DNA from: Chloroflexota bacterium
Lineage (GTDB): Bacteria > Chloroflexota > UBA6077 > CF-72
Length of the DNA stretch: 57,962 nucleotides
NCBI GenBank assembly: GCA_019247515.1
Contig: JAFAOS010000040.1
Span: forward strand, 1 to 57,962
Direction of reading: 5' to 3'
Every line of letters begins with the position of its first letter. Position 1 is the first letter of the stretch. The translations under genes were made by a program, and so were the position numbers. The notes beneath the pieces are model-generated. The model was not told where the DNA came from. It searched no databases and saw only the letters and a program-made list of their open reading frames with translations. Positions 43,476 to 52,536 of this stretch are shown one piece after another.

Positions 43476-44846
43476 TCAGTGCGCGACGGCTTCCCAGCGC
43501 TCGCGGAATTCGGCCAGCGGCACTCGGTCATGGAACAGGTCATCCATCTCATCCAGGCCGTTGACGCCGGCTTTGACGATGACGCCACCCGACCGCATCC
43601 GGTATTGTTCCGGCTGGTCGACGCCGGGGGCCGGTGTGCCCTTGGCGAACCCGCGCACAGCGTCGAGCAGCCTGCGGCGGGTGCGGATAATCATCACGTC
43701 CGACGTACCCAGGCGCTCCTGGCGTCGGTCGTAGATCGGTCCCATGCTCTCCTGGGCCATTGCGTCCTGGGCGATCTGCGGGATACCCGAGTAGGTGCCC
43801 ATCGTGCGCTGCAGGTCACGGTCGATCAGGTAGTCATTGTGCTGGTTGGCGATCGGTCGGAAGCGTCCGAGCCAATCCGTGCTCGATTCGAATTTGCGCA
43901 CCGGCACGCCATTGGCGTTCCGCGCACCATACGGGTCGTACTTGCCGATGGGATCTCGGCGCACGTAACCGGCTTTGAAGCCGCCAACCGTTTCGGTTTC
44001 GGGCGGCAGTGGCTGCTGGCGGCCGACGGTCCAGACCATCGTGTTGTAGTCGTCGAGCGGCACCCAGGCCAGCGACTGGTTTTTGACGCCGAGCAGGCCC
44101 GGCGCGTTCATCGTGTAGAACGGAAACAGGAAGTGGCCCATGCGCCAGTACTCGGTGCCGGGGTCGGCATCGCGCACCGCGGCGTAGCTCGCGCCGACAG
44201 CGTGATCCTTGGCGACGAACCGACCGTGGCGTTGCTGGGTGATGTAGTAGGCATCGCTGCCCGGCAGCGACTGCTTCATCGTGTAGTGGCCAGCGTGCAG
44301 GAAAAACGCGTGCACCGTGTCGATGTCGCCCTCGAGGGCCTGCAGCCAGTTCGACTCCTGGAGGCGCATCCAGAACTGACAGTCGGTGTCCAGGTTGGGC
44401 AGCCATTCGGGCAGCGGCGGCGGGGCGCTGCGCGGACCCATATATGCCCACACGATGCCGTTGCGTTCTTGCGTCGGGTACGCGACCGCCTTGACCTTAT
44501 TTTTGAAATCGGATTCGGCCGGCTCGTTGGGCATGTCGATACAGCTGCCGTCGACGTCGAATTTCCAGCCGTGGTAGACGCAGCGCAATCCTTCTTCTTC
44601 GTTGCGTCCAAAGAACAGGCTCGCGCCCCGATGCGGGCAGTTGTTGGCGATGAGTCCGAACTTGCCGCTGGTGGTGTGAAACGCGATCAGGTTCTCGCCG
44701 AGGAGCCGCAGGCGCATTGGCGCGCCATCGGCCTCGGGCAGCTCGCTGGCCGCGAAGGCCGGCAGCCAGTACTCGCGCATGAACGCGCCCATGGGCGTAC
44801 CGGGTCCGACGCGACAGAGAAGCTCATTGTCTTCGGTTGACAGCAT
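43476..44846 (-). CDS. Rieske-type aromatic-ring-hydroxylating or O-demethylating oxygenase, alpha subunit
   Basis: A 456-residue oxygenase component. The Rieske [2Fe-2S] ligands are Cys70-x-His72 and Cys89-x2-His92 (NCPHRG and CVYHGW). The mononuclear iron triad is in GDIDTVHAFFLH (Asp176 bridge, His179, His184). The phthalate/vanillate-type arrangement suggests action on an aromatic acid or methoxy-aromatic. No reductase or ferredoxin gene is present here, so electrons must come from elsewhere. Follows DUF3500 by 17 bp. Confidence 0.9.
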   Translation of the reverse strand: MLSTEDNELLCRVGPGTPMGAFMREYWLPAFAASELPEADGAPMRLRLLGENLIAFHTTSGKFGLIANNCPHRGASLFFGRNEEEGLRCVYHGWKFDVDGSCIDMPNEPAESDFKNKVKAVAYPTQERNGIVWAYMGPRSAPPPLPEWLPNLDTDCQFWMRLQESNWLQALEGDIDTVHAFFLHAGHYTMKQSLPGSDAYYITQQRHGRFVAKDHAVGASYAAVRDADPGTEYWRMGHFLFPFYTMNAPGLLGVKNQSLAWVPLDDYNTMVWTVGRQQPLPPETETVGGFKAGYVRRDPIGKYDPYGARNANGVPVRKFESSTDWLGRFRPIANQHNDYLIDRDLQRTMGTYSGIPQIAQDAMAQESMGPIYDRRQERLGTSDVMIIRTRRRLLDAVRGFAKGTPAPGVDQPEQYRMRSGGVIVKAGVNGLDEMDDLFHDRVPLAEFRERWEAVAH

Positions 44847-44863
44847 GGCAGTCTGACTACTCC

Positions 44864-45898
44864 CTAGTGGTGGTTCAGCGCGGCGGTCCGATGTGATTCG
44901 GCGTAATGCTGGGCGATCAGGTCATCGCCCCAATCGCCACTGATGTCGCGTAGCACGGAGTGGATGTGGTTGGCGCCGTTCTGAGTGTTGTCGTACTCAA
45001 TTAACCAGCTCGGGGCTTTGATCGTGTAGTAATGGCCCTGGCCCGGCTCCTCGCCACCGGTCCAGGCGAAGGTCACCGCCTCGAACTCCGCTTCGAGCTT
45101 GCGCCAGTATGGATCACTCAGCTCGTCGTTGGTGCGCGTCACGTAATGGCGGACGAGCGAGCCGAGCTGCGAGCGGGTGTCCGCGGTCATCGACGACCAG
45201 GCCAGGCCGTCGGGTGGCGCGAACGCGTTCGCGACCCGATACATGTCGGTGAGAATGTCGGGGTAGGGCGTGGCGTTGACGATGGCGATGCGCTTGTGCT
45301 CGGGCGAGAGACCGCGCACGAGGGCGCGCGCCAGGTCCTCCTCCGGCGCGAGCGTGCGCTGGCCCGTCGTCGGGCCATGGCGGACCTCGGCGGGATTGGC
45401 GCCGAAGAACAAGGGCATGGACGCAATGCGGTCGCCGTCGACGATCGTGAAGTGCAGCCCGACGTGGTGGCCCCCGACATGCCATGCCCAGGGCAGACGC
45501 CCGGTGGGCTCGCCGAAGATGCACACCGCGTACTGCTCGGGATGGCGCACGAAGGGTGTGACGCGACCCTCGGCTTTTTCATTCGCCAGGAGGGGGATCT
45601 CGAGATCCATGATCTTGCGCACCGTGTCGGCGCCGCGCGTGCTCAGGCCAATGTCGAGCAACGCCAGGGCTTTGCGCTTCTGGTCCTCGTTCATGTTGAT
45701 CAGCCGCAGACCATTGCGCGGCGTCGATTCGATCGGCCGGTAGTCCCAGATGTAGCGGCGGTCGTCGCCGAAGGGCAGGGTGGCTTTCTTGCGCTGCTGA
45801 TCGTTCAATGCCGCGAGAAACTCTTGCGCGGCCGTGGCCATGCGGCCGGCGGTGACCGGCGCGCGGTCGGTCGTGCTGAGATCAAGGGTGGCAGTCAC
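44864..45898 (-). CDS. DUF3500 family protein
   Basis: A 344-residue protein of the DUF3500 family, seen from WDYRPIESTPRNGLRLINM, WGWHVGGHH-like WAWHVGGHHVGLHF, FFGANPAEVRHGPTTGQRTL and WSYTIKAP-like YYTIKAPSWLIEYDNTQNGANHIHSV. Conserved His residues suggest a metal site; the reaction is unknown. Starts at GTG with AGGAG 13 bases upstream. First gene of the Rieske operon and divergent from the HpcH-like gene. Confidence 0.8.
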   Translation of the reverse strand: MTATLDLSTTDRAPVTAGRMATAAQEFLAALNDQQRKKATLPFGDDRRYIWDYRPIESTPRNGLRLINMNEDQKRKALALLDIGLSTRGADTVRKIMDLEIPLLANEKAEGRVTPFVRHPEQYAVCIFGEPTGRLPWAWHVGGHHVGLHFTIVDGDRIASMPLFFGANPAEVRHGPTTGQRTLAPEEDLARALVRGLSPEHKRIAIVNATPYPDILTDMYRVANAFAPPDGLAWSSMTADTRSQLGSLVRHYVTRTNDELSDPYWRKLEAEFEAVTFAWTGGEEPGQGHYYTIKAPSWLIEYDNTQNGANHIHSVLRDISGDWGDDLIAQHYAESHRTAALNHH

Positions 45899-45969
45899 GG
45901 GGGGTACTTGCTCCTGGCTGGGATGGTACTACCTCGATTCGCGCGGCCTGGTTGCGTACTCTGAGGGCT

Positions 45970-46776
45970 ATGCGGGAGAACCGACTGCGCACCCTCATCG
46001 ACGAGGGCAAACCCACGTTTGGCACGCGCGTGCAGAGCTCGTGGCCGACCATCATCGAGATCGTTGGTCGCAGCCAGAACTTCGATTATGTCGAGTTCCT
46101 GGCCGAGTACGCGCCGTATGACCTCTACGCCCTGGACAACATGGCGCGCGCCATCGAGCTGTCGCCCAACTTCACCGGGCTGATCAAGATCGAGCGCTCG
46201 GCCCAGGCTCACGTCGCGGTGCGCGCGATGGCGGCTGGCATTCAGAACGTGTTGTTCACGGACGTGCGGTCGAAGGCCGACGCTGAAGACTGCGTCCGCA
46301 CCGTCAAGCCCGAGATTCCGGGCAGCGTCGGAACGCACGGCAACGACGCCGGACGCGCGGCCATCGGTGGCGTGCCCGAGTTGATCAAGCGCTATGAAGA
46401 TTCGGTGGTCGTGCTGATGATCGAGAAGAAGGGCGCCGTCGAGAACCTCGAGGGCATCCTGTCGGTCAAGGGCGTGGACATGGTCCAGTTCGGCCCGTCG
46501 GACTACAGCATGAGCATTGGCCTGGCGGGGCAGCGTCAGCACCCGGCGGTGGTGGAGGCGTACGAGCACACGATCAAAACCGCGATCAAAATGGGTGTGC
46601 GGCCGCGTGCTGAAATTTCCACGCCCGAGGACGCCGAGTACTACATGAACCTGGGGGTCAAGGACTTCAACCTCTCGACCGATACGGCCATTCTGGCGGC
46701 GTTCTACCGCGCGTCGGGCTCGGCGTTGCGCGAGATGGTGGCCGCGGGCGTCAAGGAGGCGGTGCCCGCGAGCTAG
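45970..46776 (+). CDS. HpcH/HpaI aldolase family protein, atypical active site
   Basis: A 268-residue barrel protein. Family landmarks are FGTRVQSSWPTIIEI, the metal/loop segment MIEKKGAVENLEGI and FGPSDYSMSIG. The usual catalytic histidine segment (DxEHG) reads LAEYAP here and the substrate arginine is Lys (LIKIE), so standard pyruvate-aldol chemistry is doubtful. ATG 45970 is seven bases after TACTCT; GAGGG three bases before is too close to serve normally. Divergent from the DUF3500-Rieske operon, so probably part of the same pathway. Confidence 0.78.
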   Translation: MRENRLRTLIDEGKPTFGTRVQSSWPTIIEIVGRSQNFDYVEFLAEYAPYDLYALDNMARAIELSPNFTGLIKIERSAQAHVAVRAMAAGIQNVLFTDVRSKADAEDCVRTVKPEIPGSVGTHGNDAGRAAIGGVPELIKRYEDSVVVLMIEKKGAVENLEGILSVKGVDMVQFGPSDYSMSIGLAGQRQHPAVVEAYEHTIKTAIKMGVRPRAEISTPEDAEYYMNLGVKDFNLSTDTAILAAFYRASGSALREMVAAGVKEAVPAS

Positions 46777-46833
46777 CAGAACCCGTGGGCGCGCTGCGCG
46801 GCCCGGTTCGTGCGGTAGGCGGGGCGCAACGCG

Positions 46834-47031
46834 GTGCAACAACAGCGACTCTTGACAGTACGTGAAGTAGCGGAGCGCCTCCGCTCGTCTCCCGAGACGG
46901 TGCGGCGCTGGCTCCGCCAGGGAAAGTTGCGCGGGTTTCGTCCAGGCGGGACGAAACTCGGCTACCGCGTGCCCGAATCCGAGCTCGAACGCTTCCTGCT
47001 CCTTGCCAACGGAGGCAAGGAGCCCCACTGA
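46834..47031 (+). CDS. Small MerR/excisionase-type helix-turn-helix protein
   Basis: A 65-residue DNA-binding protein of the helix_turn_helix 17 (excisionase/MerR-like) type: LLTVREVAERLRSSPETVRRWLRQGKLRGFR followed by the wing GTKLGYRVPESELERFL. Too short for an effector domain. Its TGA shares a base with the ATG of the epimerase gene, so it is translationally coupled to a metabolic enzyme, not to an integrase. May regulate its own operon. Starts at GTG. Confidence 0.8.
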   Translation: MQQQRLLTVREVAERLRSSPETVRRWLRQGKLRGFRPGGTKLGYRVPESELERFLLLANGGKEPH

Positions 47032-48161
47032 TGGGCGAGCGCATCCTGATCACCGGCGGGGCCGGGTTCGTCGGCTCGCATCTGGCGGATGCGTTGGCCG
47101 GCGCGGGCCACGAGGTCGTACTCTTCGACGACCTCGAGCCGCAGGTGCATGGCGAATCCCGCCCACGCCCCAGCTACCTGGACGCCAACCACCGCCTCGA
47201 GCGCGGCGACATCCGCGATGCCGAGGCGCTCGGACCAGTGGTGCGCGAGGTGGACAGCGTCGTCCACCTCGCGGCCATGGTCGGCGTCGGTCAGAGCATG
47301 TACCAGGTGCGACGCTATACCGACGTCAATACGCTCGGCATGGCGACGCTGCTGGAGGCACTGATCGCCAATCGCGACCGCGTCCGCAAACTGGTGGTTG
47401 CTTCGTCCATGTCGATTTATGGTGAAGGCGCCTATGCCTGTTCGGCGTGCGGGCCGGTCTTCCCGCGTTTGCGACCCACCGGACAACTGAACCAGGCGCA
47501 ATGGGAAGTGCGCTGTCCGACGTGTGGACTCGAGCTGCAGCCGGTGCCGACGACCGAGGACAAGCCCCTCCATCCAACGTCGATCTACGCGATCACCAAG
47601 CGCGACCACGAGGAGATGGCTCTGGCGTTTGGGCAGGCCTACGACGTGCCCGCTGTCGCACTGCGGTTCTTCAACATCTACGGCTCGCGTCAGGCGCTGA
47701 CGAATCCGTATACCGGCGTGGCCGCCATTTTCTGTGGGCGCATGCTGTCGGGACAGACACCCGTGATCTACGAGGACGGACATCAGTTGCGCGACTTTGT
47801 TCACGTGAGCGATGTGGTGCAGGCGTGCTGCCTGGCGCTTACGCGGTCTGGCGCCGATTACCAGGTGGTCAACGTCGGGACCGGTCGAGCAGTCAGCGTG
47901 CGGCAGGTCGGCGAGCTACTCGCGCGCGAGCTCGGGTGGACCGGCGGCTTCGAGGTACGCCAGAAGTTTCGAGCCGGCGACATCCGCCACTGTTATGCCG
48001 ACATCTCCCGAATCGAGGCGTTGCTTGGCTACACACCCCGCCATCAATTCGAGGACGGCGTGCCAGAGCTGGTGGCCTGGGTGGCCGAGCAGCACGGCCT
48101 GACGCTACCCACCGCGGGCGAAGTGGACCGTCAACTCGAAGCCTATGGCTTGCTACGCTGA
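47031..48161 (+). CDS. NAD-dependent epimerase/dehydratase with zinc-ribbon insertion (dTDP-rhamnose 4-epimerase-like)
   Basis: A 376-residue extended SDR. NAD-binding GGAGFVGSHL is near the N-terminus; the catalytic Ser-Tyr-Lys set is SSMSIYG and IYAITKRD. Between them sits an insertion with two Cys pairs (CSACG and CPTCG, about 35 residues apart), as in dTDP-L-rhamnose 4-epimerase relatives. Likely epimerises a nucleotide sugar for surface polysaccharide. No sugar-nucleotide or glycosyltransferase genes are nearby. Confidence 0.85.
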   Translation: MGERILITGGAGFVGSHLADALAGAGHEVVLFDDLEPQVHGESRPRPSYLDANHRLERGDIRDAEALGPVVREVDSVVHLAAMVGVGQSMYQVRRYTDVNTLGMATLLEALIANRDRVRKLVVASSMSIYGEGAYACSACGPVFPRLRPTGQLNQAQWEVRCPTCGLELQPVPTTEDKPLHPTSIYAITKRDHEEMALAFGQAYDVPAVALRFFNIYGSRQALTNPYTGVAAIFCGRMLSGQTPVIYEDGHQLRDFVHVSDVVQACCLALTRSGADYQVVNVGTGRAVSVRQVGELLARELGWTGGFEVRQKFRAGDIRHCYADISRIEALLGYTPRHQFEDGVPELVAWVAEQHGLTLPTAGEVDRQLEAYGLLR

Positions 48162-48193
48162 GGAGTTGGCCCGCATCTTGCCTCAACTCAAAT

Positions 48194-48382
48194 ATGCCAC
48201 GCGGAGTCAAACAGGGTAGCAAGCGCGACCGACAGTACGAACACATCAAAGAGTCCTACGAGGACCGCGGTGTGTCCGAGGGCGAAGCCGAGGAGCGCGC
48301 GGCGCGGACCGTAAACAAGACCCGCCGCGAACACGGCGAGACCAAAGCGCAACAAGCTCGCAAGCCCAGCAAGAAGTCCTGA
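48194..48382 (+). CDS. Small highly charged protein (plasmid-stabilisation-like/DUF7218-like)
   Basis: A 62-residue, Lys/Arg/Glu-rich protein starting PRGVKQGSKRDRQYEHIKES and continuing ERGVSEGEAEERAARTVNK-like. Such small proteins are widespread in Actinobacteria and Chloroflexota and are often named plasmid stabilisation protein without evidence. Probably a single helical pair that binds nucleic acid. Follows the epimerase by 32 bp and converges on the SDR gene. The ATG lies after a weak ribosome site. Confidence 0.72.
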   Translation: MPRGVKQGSKRDRQYEHIKESYEDRGVSEGEAEERAARTVNKTRREHGETKAQQARKPSKKS

Positions 48383-48386
48383 CCGA

Positions 48387-49205
48387 TCAGGTTGCGCCGC
48401 CGGCCAGCCGCGCGGTCAGGAACGCGTTGATGTCCGCCGCCCGCGCACGGACCAGCTGCGCGTGGACCTCCTCCGGCAGGATGAGAAACGTCTCGTCGCG
48501 AATGGCATTCGCGACCAGCTCGCCGACGAGCTCCGGCTGGAGCTCCTGGCCACCCTGAATGGTTTGCGCCATTCGCGTTTCCGAGATTTCGCGCTCCGGC
48601 GTCATGCCAATCGAGCGACCGGTTTCGGCCAGGTTGGTGTTGACGCCACCCGGGCAAAGTAGCGAGACTCCGACGCCGAACTGATTGCAGTACAGCGCGA
48701 GCGCTTCGCTCAGCCCCACCACCGCGAACTTGGAGGCGACGTACGGGGCGCCCTCGCCGGTGAGTGCCACCAGGCCAGCAACCGATCCGGTATTGACGAT
48801 CCAGCCGTGGCGTCGCTCGATCATTCGCGGCAGAAACGCGTGAATGCCGCGAATCACACCGAAGACGTTGATGCCGAAGCACCAGCGCCAGTCGTCCAGG
48901 CCGATCTCCTCCAGCGCGCCGCGCAGGACGACGCCCGCGTTGTTCATGACGACGCCCGCCGGACCCATCTCCGCTTCGGTCCGCTCGGCAAGCCGCACGA
49001 CGTCCTCGTCGCGTGAGACATCGCACCGGATCGCGAGCACGCGGCGTCCGAGCTGAGCGATCTCCTGGCGGACCGCCGCCAGACGTTCGACGTGGATATC
49101 GGCCAGGACAATGTCCGCGCCGCGGTGCGCCAGGGCGAGCGCGGCGGCGCGGCCGATGCCACTGGCCCCGCCGGTGATGACCGCCACTTGCCCGGCGACG
49201 TTCAC
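48387..49205 (-). CDS. Short-chain dehydrogenase/reductase
   Basis: A 272-residue classical SDR. NAD(P)-binding TGGASGIG (11-18), NNAG, and the catalytic Ser ... Tyr-x3-Lys (SVAGLVALTGEGAPYVASK). It probably oxidises a secondary alcohol; an acidic residue after the second strand (LADIHVERL) suggests NAD preference. GTG 49205 lies in the overlap with the luciferase-like gene. Last gene of the ilvD-LLM-SDR operon. Confidence 0.9.
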   Translation of the reverse strand: MNVAGQVAVITGGASGIGRAAALALAHRGADIVLADIHVERLAAVRQEIAQLGRRVLAIRCDVSRDEDVVRLAERTEAEMGPAGVVMNNAGVVLRGALEEIGLDDWRWCFGINVFGVIRGIHAFLPRMIERRHGWIVNTGSVAGLVALTGEGAPYVASKFAVVGLSEALALYCNQFGVGVSLLCPGGVNTNLAETGRSIGMTPEREISETRMAQTIQGGQELQPELVGELVANAIRDETFLILPEEVHAQLVRARAADINAFLTARLAGGAT

Positions 49206-50080
49206 GCCAACTCGGGCAACACGGCGTCGGCGAGCAGTTCGAGAGTGTCGATGCTGGTCAGGTCATAGTGGCCGAGCATCACGCGCTGGACGCCGACGTC
49301 CTGGAATTGCCGCAGGCTGGCAACCACCGTCTCGGGTGTGCCGACTAACCAGCCCATCTGGCGTGCTCCGTCGAGGACGTCCTCGGCGCTGGCAAGTGGC
49401 GGTATACAAAGCCGCATCCGCTCGCCGCGCTCGGCGAGGTCGCCGGCGTCGCGTCCAATGAGGATGCCAGTCGCAACGGAGCGCCGAATCTCGTGTGGAT
49501 GACGCTTGACCTCCGCGCACAAAGTGTCGAGCTGCTGGCTCGCGCGCTGAAACTGGGCGACGGAACCGGTCGTCATGTTCCACTCGTCGGCGAAGCGCGC
49601 GACCAGCGGCAGTGTCAGGCGCGCACCGCCACCGCCAATCAGGATCGGAGTGTGTCGGTCGGCGAGGTCACAGCGGATACGCGTGAGAGCGTCTGCCAGA
49701 CGATCGGCGCGCCGCGTTGCGGACGGAAAAGCGATGCCCGCCGCGGCGTGCTCCTCGGCATTCCATCCCAGCCCCAGTCCAATCACGAACCGCCCGGGCG
49801 CGAGGGCATCCAGCGACTCGGCCATCCGTGCGACGATCGCTGGCTCGCGAAACGTGATCGGCGAGACCAGCGGACCCAGCCCGATGCGACCGGTCTCCGC
49901 CGCGGCGACCGCCAGCGCAGTCCATGTCTCCAGGCCGTACTGCTCGACGGACCACGGCGACTGCAGGTGATCGGACAGCCACACCGAGTCGAAACCGAGC
50001 CGCTCGGCCGCCGCGTACGTCGCCCGCCAGCCGTCCCAGTCCAGGCCCTCCTCTGCCTCGACCAGGATGCCCACTTTCAT
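49202..50080 (-). CDS. Luciferase-like (LLM) F420/flavin-dependent oxidoreductase
   Basis: A 292-residue TIM-barrel LLM-class protein. Landmarks are [59 protein letters not shown] and ILIGGGG. The family includes F420-dependent reductases and FMN monooxygenases; the sequence cannot separate these here. The ATG overlaps the ilvD stop by four bases. Its placement with dihydroxy-acid dehydratase and an SDR suggests a sugar- or hydroxy-acid-related pathway. Confidence 0.87.
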   Translation of the reverse strand: MKVGILVEAEEGLDWDGWRATYAAAERLGFDSVWLSDHLQSPWSVEQYGLETWTALAVAAAETGRIGLGPLVSPITFREPAIVARMAESLDALAPGRFVIGLGLGWNAEEHAAAGIAFPSATRRADRLADALTRIRCDLADRHTPILIGGGGARLTLPLVARFADEWNMTTGSVAQFQRASQQLDTLCAEVKRHPHEIRRSVATGILIGRDAGDLAERGERMRLCIPPLASAEDVLDGARQMGWLVGTPETVVASLRQFQDVGVQRVMLGHYDLTSIDTLELLADAVLPELA

Positions 50081-51759
50081 AGCTTCGGCGTGGTCACCGC
50101 TCCTTCGCAAGCCGAGCCGACCATCGACACGTACTTGGCAAAGACCCCCGACGTATACCGCGGCGCGGGTGGCTGCCAGGCGCGCATGCGCTGTCGAATC
50201 TCGTCTTCGGGCACGTGCAGATCGAGCCGCCGTTGGGCCACGTCGAAGCTGACGGTGTCGCCTTCGCGAACGGCGGCGATTGGTCCGCCCACGGCGGCCT
50301 CGGGCGCGACGTGACCCGCCATCAAGCCGCGCGTGGCGCCGCTGAAGCGGCCGTCCGTCAGCAGCGTCACCGATTCGCCCAGACCCTCGCCGACGATCGC
50401 CGCGGTCACGCCGAGCATCTCGCGCATGCCTGGTCCACCGCGCGGACCCTCGTAGCGAATGACGACCACGTCGCCCGCCTGAATCTTGCGCTCGGTCACT
50501 GCCGCCATGGCCGCTTCTTCGCTGTCGAACACGCGCGCTGGACCGGTGTGCGACTGGCGTTCGTAGCCGGCCACCTTCACGACGCAGCCGTCCGGAGCCA
50601 GACTGCCGTGCAGAATGACCAGACCGCCAGTGGACTTCAGGGGATTGTCGAGCCGGCGCACCACGTCCTGACCGGGCGTTTCCTCGGCCCTGGCCGCTTC
50701 TTCGCCGAAGGTGCGGCCGGTCACGGTCAGCGCATTCGGGTCCGCGTAGCCACCCTGCACCAATCGCTGGGCCACCAGCCGCGTACCTCCGGCGCGGTCG
50801 AGGTCGGCCGCGGCATAACGACCACCCGGCCGCATATCGCCGAGCAGCGGCGTGCGGGTGCTCACCGCGTCGAAGTGGTCGATCTCCAGCGGGACACCTG
50901 CTTCGCGCGCCATGGCCATCAGGTGCAGTACGGCGTTGGTCGAACCGCCGGTGGTCGCCACACCGGCGATGGCGTTGTCGATGGCCTGGGGTGTGAAGAT
51001 GTCGCGCGGCCGGACGCCACGACGCAGGATATCCATGATCAATTCGCCGCACCGACGACCAACGTCGCCTTTACGCGGGTCCTCCGCGGGCACCCCGGCG
51101 GTGCCCATCGCCGAGAGCCCACAGAACTCCATGGCCAGGGCCATCGTATTGGCGGTGAACTGGCCACCGCAGGCGCCGGCGCCGGGACAGGCGAAGTCCT
51201 CCACGGCTTTGAGCTCTTCGTCGGTGATCTTGCCCGCGGCGTGGGCGCCGACCGCTTCATAGACGTCCTGAATGGTCAGATCGCGATCGCCGAGACGGCC
51301 AGGCATGATCGAGCCGCCATACACCAGCAGCCCGGGCACGTTCATGCGCAGGAGCGCCATCCCACCCGCCGGAATGGTCTTGTCGCAGGCCACCAGCGTG
51401 ATCAGGGCATCGAAGAAGTATCCGCGGGCCATGAGCTCCATGGAGTCGGCGATGAGCTCTCGACTGACCAGCGACGCCTTCATGCCTTCGGTGCCCATGG
51501 TGATGCCGTCGCTGATGGCAACCGTGTTGAACTCCATTGGCGTGCCGCCCGCGGCGCGGACGCCGTCTTTGACGCGCGCTGCCAGCGCGCGGAGGTTGAA
51601 ATTGCATGGCATCGTCTCGGTCCAGGTGTTGGCGATGCCGACAATCGGCTTCTGGAGGTCCTCGTCGGTGTAGCCGATGGCTTTGAGGAAGGACCGCGCC
51701 GGAGCGCGATCGCGGCCACTGAGCAGGATCGAGCTATTGGCTTTGACGTCGTAGGCCAT
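50077..51759 (-). CDS. ilvD: Dihydroxy-acid dehydratase
   Basis: A 560-residue IlvD/Edd-family dehydratase. Iron-sulfur ligands are expected in [20 protein letters not shown] and [14 protein letters not shown]; the C-terminal CDE-like [11 protein letters not shown] block is complete. In branched-chain amino acid synthesis it converts 2,3-dihydroxy-isovalerate and -methylvalerate to oxo acids. No other ilv genes are nearby, so a sugar-acid dehydratase role remains possible. TAAGAT lies nine bases before the ATG, suggesting a leaderless start. Confidence 0.92.
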   Translation of the reverse strand: MAYDVKANSSILLSGRDRAPARSFLKAIGYTDEDLQKPIVGIANTWTETMPCNFNLRALAARVKDGVRAAGGTPMEFNTVAISDGITMGTEGMKASLVSRELIADSMELMARGYFFDALITLVACDKTIPAGGMALLRMNVPGLLVYGGSIMPGRLGDRDLTIQDVYEAVGAHAAGKITDEELKAVEDFACPGAGACGGQFTANTMALAMEFCGLSAMGTAGVPAEDPRKGDVGRRCGELIMDILRRGVRPRDIFTPQAIDNAIAGVATTGGSTNAVLHLMAMAREAGVPLEIDHFDAVSTRTPLLGDMRPGGRYAAADLDRAGGTRLVAQRLVQGGYADPNALTVTGRTFGEEAARAEETPGQDVVRRLDNPLKSTGGLVILHGSLAPDGCVVKVAGYERQSHTGPARVFDSEEAAMAAVTERKIQAGDVVVIRYEGPRGGPGMREMLGVTAAIVGEGLGESVTLLTDGRFSGATRGLMAGHVAPEAAVGGPIAAVREGDTVSFDVAQRRLDLHVPEDEIRQRMRAWQPPAPRYTSGVFAKYVSMVGSACEGAVTTPKL

Positions 51760-51768
51760 GCGGCGACG

Positions 51769-51785
51769 ATCTTAGCTCATACAAT
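51769..51785. promoter_or_regulatory. Back-to-back -10 hexamers between ilvD and an unknown gene
   Basis: In a 34-bp gap, minus-strand TAAGAT (51774-51769) is nine bases before ATG 51759, and plus-strand TACAAT (51780-51785) is eight bases before TTG 51794. Both starts would be nearly leaderless. Confidence 0.45.
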
Positions 51786-51793
51786 TCGGCGAG

Positions 51794-52345
51794 TTGTCGT
51801 CCCTGCCAGAACCCGCCTCGTGGGCCGCGCCGTTGCCCGATTTTTCGCGCGCGCCGATCAATCACCGCATCCGCATTGGCGAGCACGTGTTTCGCGTCGT
51901 CATCTCCGCCGTGCAGCGCCAGGTGCCGTTCGAGCCTGATACCCACCTGATTCAGATCGGGATCTTTTACGGACGTCAACCGCTGACCGCGCTCGACCTG
52001 GGCCTGCGCTCGGCGGACGCGTGCGCCAATGTGTGGGCATTTTTGACCAACCGACTGAACGAGACGGTCGTGCAGTTCTACACGCCGCGACCGCGGCCCA
52101 CGGGTGAGCTCAATCCGCGGCTTGGCTGCTGGGGGCCCAGGCCAGACCTGATCGAGGGCGGCCAGGCCGACAGCGACTGTGCCATTGCCGTGGTGCTCGG
52201 CCTGAGCATCTGGCTACCAGGCGCGAGTCCTCCCGTGGACGACACGGTCTTTCTGGAGGCGCTGCGCGACACGCTGGTCGAGTGCCTGGGGTACTGGGTG
52301 GTGGTGGCGCAGAAGACGGCGGGGCCGATCGATCGGAACAATTAG
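51794..52345 (+). CDS. Hypothetical protein
   Basis: A 183-residue protein of no recognised family. It appears to be a compact alpha/beta protein: INHRIRIGEHVFRVVISAVQ and THLIQIGIFYGRQPLTALDL, then a Trp/Cys-containing middle (PRLGCWGPRPD) and a C-terminal helix (FLEALRDTLVECLGYWVVV). No signal peptide or membrane helix. TTG is the only start and is supported by TACAAT eight bases upstream. Divergent from ilvD. Confidence 0.6.
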   Translation: MSSLPEPASWAAPLPDFSRAPINHRIRIGEHVFRVVISAVQRQVPFEPDTHLIQIGIFYGRQPLTALDLGLRSADACANVWAFLTNRLNETVVQFYTPRPRPTGELNPRLGCWGPRPDLIEGGQADSDCAIAVVLGLSIWLPGASPPVDDTVFLEALRDTLVECLGYWVVVAQKTAGPIDRNN

Positions 52346-52348
52346 TCA

Positions 52349-52522
52349 TTCCCCAGAGGGGACCCAAGGGGGAGACGGCTAAATCTTCACAAGAGGTGCG
52401 ACCGACATTTTCGTGGGAGGGGACCCAGTCTGCTCAAAGGTTCTTTCCTCGCTGAGGGACCAAGGGGTACCACGACCCGAAAGGCGGCGATCAATCCGTT
52501 CCCCTGGGTCCCCTCTGGGGAA
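52349..52522. mobile_element. MITE-like element with perfect 18-bp terminal inverted repeats
   Basis: TTCCCCAGAGGGGACCCA (52349-52366) is repeated exactly in inverse at 52505-52522, with GGGG continuing the match after one extra base. Shorter related copies lie inside (GAGGGGACCCA at 52417-52427, GAGGGACCAAGGGG near 52454). The 174-bp unit has no open reading frame and fills the gap between convergent genes. No clear target duplication. Confidence 0.65.
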
Positions 52523-52536
52523 AGTATTCGGTCGCA

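Noticed and set aside
42870..44840. A 656-residue plus-strand frame over the MetE-like and Rieske genes
   Set aside because: Spans two well-supported genes on the other strand and shows no domain.
46834..47031. Excisionase of an integrated element
   Set aside because: No integrase, attachment-site duplication or phage genes are nearby; the gene is coupled to a sugar epimerase.
48194..48382. Possible toxin-antitoxin or plasmid-maintenance gene
   Set aside because: Only one small charged protein is present, with no partner, replication or partition genes; the plasmid-stabilisation label of relatives is not supported.
50081..51052. N-terminal extension of the luciferase-like protein into the ilvD gene
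   Set aside because: The extra part is Arg/Gly-rich and overlaps ilvD on the same strand in another frame; the ATG at 50080 gives a normal-length LLM protein.
50215..51939. A 574-residue plus-strand frame over ilvD
   Set aside because: Antisense to an intact dihydroxy-acid dehydratase.
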